DNA of 23,730 bases, taken from the NCBI GenBank assembly GCA_964409225.1, contig CAYPCM010000011.1, positions 1-23,730 of the forward strand. Reading direction: 5' to 3'. The first letter of the stretch is position 1. Every line of letters begins with the position of its first letter. Source of the stretch: JACPXH01 sp964409225 (GTDB taxonomy: Bacteria; Patescibacteriota; Minisyncoccia; JACPXH01). Shown here piece by piece: positions 6,427 to 11,908 of this stretch. The position numbers were made by a program, and so were the translations under genes. Below the pieces are notes generated by a model that worked only from the letters and a program-made list of their open reading frames with translations, searched no databases and had not been told where the DNA came from.

Positions 6427-6465
6427 GCCGCCTGTGCGCATTCGCGCGCAGGCGGCGTACTTTTT
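6427..6465 (+). terminator. intrinsic terminator of the 6144 unit
   Basis: A 13-bp stem (6427-6439 with 6444-6456, one T-G pair, ATTC loop) is followed after GTAC by five T (6461-6465). Confidence 0.8.
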
Positions 6466-6483
6466 GCCAAGAACGCTCGGTGG

Positions 6484-8157
6484 CTATTCTGCCTCTGTCC
6501 CGCCGACAACCCGCTCCACTTCTTCAATTGTCGTAACCCCCTCGAGCACCCGCAAAAGCCCGTCGTCGCGCAGGGTTACCATTCCTTGTTTCAGGGCAGC
6601 TTGTTGGAGCGCGGATTCAGTCGGCCGCTCCAAAATTATTTTCTCAATTTCTTCGTCAAACCGGAACATTTCATAGACCGCAATCCGGCCTTGGTAGCCG
6701 GTGTGGTGGCAGGTTTCGCAGCCCTTGGCGCGATAGAGCGCAAGGGGCTTTTTCATTTGCGGTCGCGCCACTGCTTCCGGTAATCCCTCAACCATTTCAA
6801 AAAGTTCGCGTTCCAATTTCTTATCCGGCGGGTATGACTCTTTGCACTTTTCGCACAGCCGCCGCACCAAGCGCTGCGCCATGGCGATGTTGATGGCCGG
6901 GGCGATAATGGGCGGCTTAGCACCAAGGTCAATTAACCGCGGTACTGTGCCGGTCGCGTTATTGGTATGCAAAGTTGAAAACACGAGATGTCCGGTGAGC
7001 GCTGCGTGCAAAGCCGCCTCTGCGGTTTCGAAATCTCGGATTTCGCCGACCAGTATCACGTCCGGATCTTGGCGCACCACCGCCCGCAAGGCATCGGCAA
7101 AGTCGTATTTGTTCGCCGGATCAATTTGCGTCTGCTCAAGCCCGGGCAGATGATATTCAACCGGGTCTTCAATTGTGATTATTTTAATGGCAGGCGAGGC
7201 GATTTTTTTAAGGCAAGCGTAAAGAGTGGTGGTTTTGCCTGAACCGGTGGGGCCCGTGGTTAAAATCATGCCGTTTGGCGCTTTCAGTTCTGCCTCGAGG
7301 AGTTTGAGCAAATCAGGGCGCAAGCCCAGAGCCGTGAGTTCAAGCGCCACGCGGTTGGGGTTCAAGACCCGCATGACCACGTTTTCGCCGTGTTCGCCGG
7401 GCAAAACCGAAGTACGAATTTCAATTTCGTCTTCTTCTATTATTATTGAAAACCTGCCGTCTTGAGGCGATTCGGTGACGTTGAGTTTGAGCGCTGACAC
7501 GAGCTTGATTCGTTCGGTCAGCTCGCGGTTTTCGCCCAAGGGCAAAGCGCTTAGGTCTTCGAGCACGCCATCGAGGCGCAAGCGGATTTTGGTTTCGGCT
7601 TCGCCCGGCTCAAGATGAATATCAGAAGCGTCTAATGCCAGCGCCCCGGCCAACAATACCTCCAAAAGATCGGTGGCTTTTTTCGGAAGCACGGCCGCGA
7701 TTTCGTGGCGCAGCGCCTCGAATGAAGTTAGCGCGGCGCGCAGGGTTTGAATGCGCTCGGGCGCGATTTCCACACGGCCGGTGATGGCTTTGGCCGGCGG
7801 CTTGAGCGTGCGGTATGCCCGCCACGCTTTTTCAAGACCGGTGCGCGACACCACGAATTCGTGGACCTCATACCCCTGCTGTGCTAAATCCTTCAAAACT
7901 CCTTTTGCCAGCGCCGGATCAGCCATAGCGACTCGCAGTGTCTTGCCGGTGCGCTGGATAATGGCAAGTCCGGCCGCACGCGCAGCGTCTTCAACCACGA
8001 GCGCCATGGCCTCGGCGTCAACAGGCATGGCGCGGAGGTTGGCGTAGGGTAGGTTGACTTCGTCGGCGCGGCGTTTGGCCGCGGTTTCTTCTTCCTCGCG
8101 CCGGAGCGCGCGGAGCTTTGTTTCTTGCTCTTCGCTCGGAAAGTGGATGGCCGACAT
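6484..8157 (-). CDS. pilB: type IV pilus assembly / type II secretion ATPase (PilB/GspE family)
   Basis: The 557-residue protein has an N-terminal MshEN-like domain (about 35-125) and a C-terminal secretion ATPase. Visible motifs are Walker A GPTGSGKTTT (302-311), Asp box TIEDPVEYHLPG (about 328-339), Walker B DPDVILVGEIRD (364-375) and His box GHLVFSTLHTNN (about 389-400). A zinc-binding tetracysteine is split between LCEKC and GCETCHHTGYQGR. It acts as a hexameric cytoplasmic motor for pilin polymerisation. The presence of the zinc motif favours PilB/GspE (extension) over PilT (retraction). It is separated from the upstream DHH-like gene by a 165-nt AT-rich spacer on the same strand. No pilin or PilC gene lies in the window. 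Confidence 0.92.
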   Translation of the reverse strand: MSAIHFPSEEQETKLRALRREEEETAAKRRADEVNLPYANLRAMPVDAEAMALVVEDAARAAGLAIIQRTGKTLRVAMADPALAKGVLKDLAQQGYEVHEFVVSRTGLEKAWRAYRTLKPPAKAITGRVEIAPERIQTLRAALTSFEALRHEIAAVLPKKATDLLEVLLAGALALDASDIHLEPGEAETKIRLRLDGVLEDLSALPLGENRELTERIKLVSALKLNVTESPQDGRFSIIIEEDEIEIRTSVLPGEHGENVVMRVLNPNRVALELTALGLRPDLLKLLEAELKAPNGMILTTGPTGSGKTTTLYACLKKIASPAIKIITIEDPVEYHLPGLEQTQIDPANKYDFADALRAVVRQDPDVILVGEIRDFETAEAALHAALTGHLVFSTLHTNNATGTVPRLIDLGAKPPIIAPAINIAMAQRLVRRLCEKCKESYPPDKKLERELFEMVEGLPEAVARPQMKKPLALYRAKGCETCHHTGYQGRIAVYEMFRFDEEIEKIILERPTESALQQAALKQGMVTLRDDGLLRVLEGVTTIEEVERVVGGTEAE

Positions 8158-8206
8158 GGCTGTATGCCTTTATATTACGCCACTGTCTGTCGGCCGTCTA
8201 CCAATG

Positions 8207-8310
8207 CCAAACTCAAAGCTCAAAAGTCAAAACTCAAATCTACAGCTCAAAACCGAAAGCTTTACGTTTTACGTTTTGGCCTTGAGCTTTGCCATTTGAG
8301 TTTTGAGTTT
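8207..8310. repeat. AT-rich spacer with inverted repeats
   Basis: CAAAGCTCAAAAGTC-type tracts. Two nested inverted repeats are visible: 8228-8239 with 8294-8305 (12 bp, CAAAACTCAAAT) and 8244-8250 with 8282-8288 (AGCTCAA). Together they could form one extended hairpin between the DHH-like gene and pilB. Confidence 0.6.
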
Positions 8311-8322
8311 CGCCTAAGCTGT

Positions 8323-9459
8323 TTATCCGTTTTGCGGATGCGCCTTGTTCAGCGCCGCGACAATCCGCTCTTCTGCCTCTTTGAGCCCCACCCCCTCGAG
8401 GGTAAGCTGGCTTGTTTCTTCGTCAATCCGGCTCGCGCCTTCCTCTGCGAGCGCGTCGTGGCCGGCGCGGTTTTCGGTCGCGACCAGCGCCTTGACCGCG
8501 TTGCCCTCTGGCCACAGCACTGCCAGCTGCCGCAATTGGCCAAAGTTCGAGACGAGTTCGTTTACGGCTTCAGGCAGGTCTGACTCGGCCACGCCGGTTT
8601 TGGTAAGGTCATGCGGTTGCAAGAGCGAGACGTAGGTTCCTTCTCCGTGTTCGGTGGCGCGCGCGAGGATTCGTCCGGCCAGTTGCAGCTGCGGCACTGT
8701 CCGGCGAGCCGCGAGGTTTAAGAGTACGCGGGTGCGGTCCGCGCCGGCTGAAACAAGCATGGCTGCGGCGGCCATGGTTTCAGCGTGCAAATGTGACACT
8801 TGGAAGTTGCGCGTGGCAATAACCAGAGACGCGAATAGGGCGGTGGCGGCATCTGCCGAAAGCGCCGGCGGAAGTTTGTCTCCGGTTTCCAGCAGTTCAA
8901 CGATTGTTTCGGCCACGGCGTGGGCGTGCGAATTCACAATATTAAGCTCGCCATAAAGTTCGTTCGCCGGGCCAGCGTCTATGTTTACAATCGGGTGCGA
9001 GAAAAACAGGTCCGGATCGCGGCTGAACGTCTCGCCGAGTTGATCAAGATCAGCAAGCCCCACGGTGATGACGAGATCTGCGGCCGCCCGCGCGGGAGGG
9101 AATGTAAGGTCAGCCGGTTCAAACCGACCGTCTTTGGCGCGGATGAAAATGTCGAGGCCCAAGTCGGTTTTTTCGTAGCGCAGTTCAGCCACGGCTTTTT
9201 GGCCGGTATCGAGACGGATGACAAATTCATCCGAGTTTGAGGCGAGCGCCGGCGCAACTTGTTTTGGTCGCGCCATAAACCCAAGCCGTTCAGGCACCGC
9301 CGCCACCACGGTTACGTCTTTGTTGAACGCTTCCAGATAAAGCCCAAGACCGAACGCAGCCGCCACTGCTTCGCCGCGGCTATCTGGCCGGGGAAAGATG
9401 GCGATCCGTTTTGCTTTGGCGATGAGGTCGGTGAAGTGGGATTGGAGAGAGGGGTCCAT
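8323..9459 (-). CDS. degenerate DHH-family phosphoesterase-like protein
   Basis: The start is set at ATG 9459 (MDPSLQSHF); six further in-frame codons upstream are encoded by the AT-rich repeat. The 378-residue product follows the layout of NrnA/RecJ-like DHH phosphoesterases: IAIFPRPDSRGEAVAAAFGL (about 21-40) at the place of the first metal motif, IVNIDAGPANELYGELNIVN where DHH is expected, ATALFASLVIATRNFQ where G-x-TDTG is expected, and a C-terminal DHHA1-like part (about 270-350). All metal-binding motifs are altered: the first motif lacks H-x-x-x-D-x-D, DHH reads DAG, and TDT reads IAT. It is therefore probably catalytically dead and may be a binding or regulatory protein (inference). 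It lies upstream of pilB on the same strand. Confidence 0.65.
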   Translation of the reverse strand: MDPSLQSHFTDLIAKAKRIAIFPRPDSRGEAVAAAFGLGLYLEAFNKDVTVVAAVPERLGFMARPKQVAPALASNSDEFVIRLDTGQKAVAELRYEKTDLGLDIFIRAKDGRFEPADLTFPPARAAADLVITVGLADLDQLGETFSRDPDLFFSHPIVNIDAGPANELYGELNIVNSHAHAVAETIVELLETGDKLPPALSADAATALFASLVIATRNFQVSHLHAETMAAAAMLVSAGADRTRVLLNLAARRTVPQLQLAGRILARATEHGEGTYVSLLQPHDLTKTGVAESDLPEAVNELVSNFGQLRQLAVLWPEGNAVKALVATENRAGHDALAEEGASRIDEETSQLTLEGVGLKEAEERIVAALNKAHPQNG

Positions 9460-9460
9460 A

Positions 9461-9518
9461 GGAAAATCAAAAATCAAATATCAAAAAGAAAAAATACAAA
9501 GCAAAATTCAAAAATGAC
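9461..9518. repeat. AT-rich spacer repeat, identical in part to a polA insert
   Basis: Bases 9464-9486 (AAATC-AAAAATC-AAATATC-AAAA) are identical over 23 nt to polA 12601-12623. Confidence 0.7.
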
Positions 9519-9524
9519 GTCGTG

Positions 9525-9640
9525 TGTCATCCTGAGCCGAGCGAGTCCCGCCGGGCGGGGCGAAGCGAGTCCTGAACGAAGTGAAGGACCTCGAGAGGCG
9601 AAGGATCTCGTTATGCTTCGAGCGGAGTCGAGAAGTTTTC
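9525..9640. repeat. palindromic dispersed repeat
   Basis: It begins GTCATCCTGAGCCGAGCGAG, contains CGAAGCGAGTCCTGAACGAAG and ends near CGAAGGATCTCG. It belongs to the same family as 4619-4680 and the tsaE insert. Bases 9641-9699 hold nothing recognisable. Confidence 0.65.
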
Positions 9641-9699
9641 CTATTTTACGGCTGTTTCATTTAGTTCTTTTTGGGCTCTATGGTCAAGTACTTTGGGTA

Positions 9700-9729
9700 T
9701 TGACAATGTATAGATTTATTTGCTATAAT
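9700..9729 (+). promoter_or_regulatory. strong extended -10 promoter
   Basis: TTGACA 9700-9705, an 18-base spacer, and TGCTATAAT ending at 9729, giving a perfect -10 with the TGn extension. It drives the 9826 gene with a leader of about 90 nt. Confidence 0.8.
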
Positions 9730-9745
9730 GAAAGAGGAAAATGAA

Positions 9746-9803
9746 GGCCTAGGAAATTGGCTCTACGGCTCAATGGTGAGCTGTCAAGTTGAAATCCGAG
9801 GCC
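9746..9803 (+). promoter_or_regulatory. structured 5' leader of the 9826 gene
   Basis: GGCCTAGG 9746-9753 pairs with CCGAGGCC 9796-9803 (one mismatch) and encloses an 8-bp hairpin, ACGGCTCA 9765-9772 with TGAGCTGT 9777-9784. It ends 22 nt before the start codon and could modulate transcript stability or translation. Confidence 0.4.
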
Positions 9804-9825
9804 AGTCCTTTGAAAGGGGGTAGAG

Positions 9826-10647
9826 ATGATTCGGTTCGCTGAGTTGATGTTCGGTGTTGCCGGGGCGTTGTTCGTCTTGGTGGTTGCCGCTAGCATCATT
9901 GGGCACGCGGGTGCCGGTGTCAGTTGGCTCCTCGTGTTCGCCGCCTATGGCTTCTGGTTGCTTGTTGTAGCTGGGGTTGTCGGGTACGTTTCTTTGGCCG
10001 CGGCGCCGTTCGTATGGCGTCACCAGCGAAAGGGGGTTGCCATGAAGCGGATGATGTGGGTGGCTTTGGCGGTTGCGCTCATCGCGGCCGCGCCGGTGGG
10101 GGTGTGGGCGGCCGGGTACGAGAGCCGGTCGGGCGGGTCGAACACGTCGGAGTCCGTCTCCGGCGTGCCGGTTCCGGGCGGGGGAACCCGCTCGACGACC
10201 AACTCGTCCTACGATTCGTTCTCCCGTTCCCGCCCGGTGTACGATGGCTGGGAGCGGGCGAACATGACGGCCTCGACAGCCGTCAACGTCGTGGGGGCCA
10301 TGCAGTCGATCGCTGGCCTCTTCGGCGGGTTGTCGGCCGGGCCGGTGGTCGCCACCCCGACGGGCGTTTACGCGCCCAACGGGAACGGCTACGGCGGCGG
10401 GTACGGCTATGGGTACGGCGGCGGGCAGGTTCCGCCGTTCGTGTACCAGCGGGCTGCGTCGGCCCCGCCGGCTCCGATCTGCTATACCTACGCCGGGGTC
10501 TGTGACGTATGGACCCCGCAGGGGTGGCAGCGGGTCCCGATGCCGGCGCCGCAGCCGACCGTGACCGTCCAGGTCGGTCCGCGCTGCGGCTACGAGCAGC
10601 GGACCGACAGCCGGGGCCTTTACTGGCAGGAGTATCTCTGCCGGTAG
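9826..10647 (+). CDS. membrane/secreted Gly-Tyr-rich protein, possibly two proteins in one frame
   Basis: The frame from ATG 9826 (Shine-Dalgarno AAAGGGGG) has 273 codons. Residues 1-72 carry two membrane helices (about 7-27 and 33-62) and end in WRHQRKGVA. Residue 73 is a second Met (ATG 10042) with its own strong Shine-Dalgarno, and it opens a classic signal peptide, MKRMMWVALAVALIAAAPVG, with cleavage expected after VWA. The rest (about 200 aa) is Ser/Gly/Pro-rich, has a GNGYGGGYGYGYGGG tract (about 185-200), and a C-terminal part with four cysteines (CYTYAGVC and CGYEQ...YLCR) suited to disulfides outside the membrane. I do not recognise the family. Either a single protein with three helices is made, or the internal start gives a separate secreted protein. 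Two tandem terminators follow. Confidence 0.65.
   Translation: MIRFAELMFGVAGALFVLVVAASIIGHAGAGVSWLLVFAAYGFWLLVVAGVVGYVSLAAAPFVWRHQRKGVAMKRMMWVALAVALIAAAPVGVWAAGYESRSGGSNTSESVSGVPVPGGGTRSTTNSSYDSFSRSRPVYDGWERANMTASTAVNVVGAMQSIAGLFGGLSAGPVVATPTGVYAPNGNGYGGGYGYGYGGGQVPPFVYQRAASAPPAPICYTYAGVCDVWTPQGWQRVPMPAPQPTVTVQVGPRCGYEQRTDSRGLYWQEYLCR
10030..10044 (+). promoter_or_regulatory. internal ribosome binding site and start inside the 9826 frame
   Basis: AAGGGGGTTGCCATGAAG. This nearly copies the ribosome binding site of the 10871 gene (AAGGAGGGTTGCCATGAAG). Both precede a signal peptide, which supports real initiation at ATG 10042. Confidence 0.5.
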
Positions 10648-10681
10648 CCGCGGCCCCCGTTCCTTCCCGTGTTCTTTCTTC

Positions 10682-10717
10682 CAGGCGCTCGCTTCGGCGG
10701 GCGCCTGCAACTTTTTT
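10682..10717 (+). terminator. first of two tandem terminators
   Basis: An 11-bp stem (10682-10692 with 10697-10707, one T-G pair) with a TTCG tetraloop, followed by CAAC and six T (10712-10717). Confidence 0.85.
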
Positions 10718-10754
10718 GAGGCGCCTTGCGCGAGCAAGGCGCCTCTTCATTTTT
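10718..10754 (+). terminator. second tandem terminator
   Basis: A perfect 12-bp stem (10718-10729 with 10734-10745) with a GCGA tetraloop, followed by TTCATTTTT. It abuts the first terminator. Confidence 0.8.
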
Positions 10755-10870
10755 GCCGTTTCCTAGATGTTCTTGACTAGCTTACGCTTTCTATAGTAAA
10801 CATGAGTCTGCGAACAGGGCGGCTCATGGGTGAGCGGAACTCTGCGTTCATCATAGAAAGGAGGGTTGCC

Positions 10871-11161
10871 ATGAAGTGGAGGCGGGCGATGTTGGGGATG
10901 TTGGGTTTGCTCTTGGCCTTTTCCTTGTCCTCGGCTGTGTGGGCAAGCGAGGATAAACCCACAGAAGGGGGGAGTCTTCTGGGAACGGTCATCGGGCTTG
11001 CCATGCTCGTGGCTGTTGGCGGGTTTGCGGTTTACCAATTTGGGTTGACCGACAGGCTACGGAGGCGCCTGGATGAGGAGGGCAAACGTTTCGATGCCAA
11101 CCTTGCGCGGGGGGATTACAAGGCTGCGGACGCGCAGGTGTCGCGGCTGAGTAGGCACTGA
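10871..11161 (+). CDS. small secreted or membrane protein, 96 aa
   Basis: ATG 10871 follows an excellent Shine-Dalgarno (AAAGGAGGG). An upstream in-frame ATG at 10802 lacks one and lies in the leader. The product has a signal peptide (MKWRRAMLGMLGLLLAFSLS, cleavage expected after VWA at residue 26), a short acidic linker (SEDKPTEGG), a membrane helix (about 34-56, LLGTVIGLAMLVAVGGFAVY) and a charged cytoplasmic-type tail (DRLRRRLDEEGKRFDANLARGDYKAADAQVSRL). The family is not recognised. The region before it contains CATGAG/CTCATG arms (10801-10806 and 10823-10828). A possible promoter near 10773-10797 has poor spacing. A terminator follows 22 nt after the stop. Confidence 0.65.
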   Translation: MKWRRAMLGMLGLLLAFSLSSAVWASEDKPTEGGSLLGTVIGLAMLVAVGGFAVYQFGLTDRLRRRLDEEGKRFDANLARGDYKAADAQVSRLSRH

Positions 11162-11183
11162 TCTACTTGGTTGTCCAGATCTC

Positions 11184-11220
11184 GGGGCGCTCGCTTCGCG
11201 AGCGCCCCCTCACCATTTTT
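11184..11220 (+). terminator. intrinsic terminator of the 10871 gene
   Basis: A perfect 11-bp stem GGGGCGCTCGC (11184-11194) with GCGAGCGCCCC (11198-11208), then CTCACCA and a T run from 11215. Confidence 0.75.
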
Positions 11221-11279
11221 TGCCTCGTGCTCCGGCGCGGGGCTTTTGCTTTTAGGGGGCGCTTGCTAGAGTAGGGCTG

Positions 11280-11789
11280 ATGGCATCGGTTATGTTTGAG
11301 CTTGCAGGCGAAGTTGCTACGCGCGCGGCAGGGGAAATCCTCGGCGAACTCCTTGGGCAGGAGTCGATCGGCAAGCACGCGTTTGTGCTCGCGCTTGAAG
11401 GCGAGCTGGGCGCAGGCAAAACCACGTTCGTTCGCGGGCTTGCCAAAGGCCTCGGCATCCGAGAGAAAGTTACGAGCCCTTCGTTTTTGATCGCAAAACC
11501 GTACATTATTCCATCGGCCCATACGCGCCGGAGATCCTTCGGGTCTCGCCCTCAGGATGACGCAGGAGGGAAAATGTTGTGGCATTTTGACTTTTACCGC
11601 CTTGAGCACCCAACTAAGCGCGATTTGGAACTACTCAACTTTTCAGAAATTCTGCGCGATCCCAAAAATATCGTGGCGGTGGAGTGGGCGGAGAGGGTCA
11701 GGCGGCATCTACCGCGAAGGAGGTTCGCATTAGAATTTAGTGCGGTTGGTCGAACCGCCCGAAGGTTGTTGGTTGCACAGTGCTTTTAA
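11280..11789 (+). CDS. tsaE: tRNA t6A biosynthesis ATPase TsaE, with an in-frame repeat insertion
   Basis: This P-loop ATPase works with TsaB, TsaC and TsaD to make N6-threonylcarbamoyladenosine at tRNA position 37. Walker A is LEGELGAGKTTFVRGL (about 39-54), followed by KVTSPSFLIAKPY (63-75), WHFDFYRLEHP (101-111), the Walker B-like region and IVAVEWAERV near the end. Between AKPY and WHFDFYR normal family members have only a few residues, but here about 24 residues (about 76-99, bases 11505-11573) are added. Their DNA contains the dispersed CTCAGGATGAC repeat. The insertion keeps the frame and lies in the loop before the conserved HxDxYR motif, so the enzyme may still work. At 169 aa it is a little longer than usual. 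It heads a plus-strand run with polA and mutM. Confidence 0.88.
   Translation: MASVMFELAGEVATRAAGEILGELLGQESIGKHAFVLALEGELGAGKTTFVRGLAKGLGIREKVTSPSFLIAKPYIIPSAHTRRRSFGSRPQDDAGGKMLWHFDFYRLEHPTKRDLELLNFSEILRDPKNIVAVEWAERVRRHLPRRRFALEFSAVGRTARRLLVAQCF
11530..11563 (+). repeat. dispersed palindromic repeat inside tsaE
   Basis: GAGATCCTTCGGGTCTCGCC followed by CTCAGGATGACGC. It resembles the right half of the element at 4619-4680 and is translated in frame as part of a Ser/Arg-rich loop. Confidence 0.75.
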
Positions 11790-11893
11790 TTTCGAATTCA
11801 GAATTTTGAATTTCGAATCAAGCTCGAATGACTTAATGTTTTAAAATTCGGGCATTCGAAATTCATTCAAAATTAAAAATTCGAATTTCAAAA
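11790..11893. repeat. AT-rich spacer repeat between tsaE and polA
   Basis: TTCGAATTCAGAATTTTGAA and complementary AAATTCGAATTT runs, partly inverted. The polA ribosome binding site (AAAGGG) follows at about 11899. Confidence 0.55.
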
Positions 11894-11908
11894 TTAGCAA
11901 AGGGATAT

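Noticed and set aside
10773..10797. TTGACT and TATAGT as a promoter for the 10871 gene.
   Set aside because: The spacer is only 13 bases, too short for a normal sigma70 promoter; kept only as a remark.
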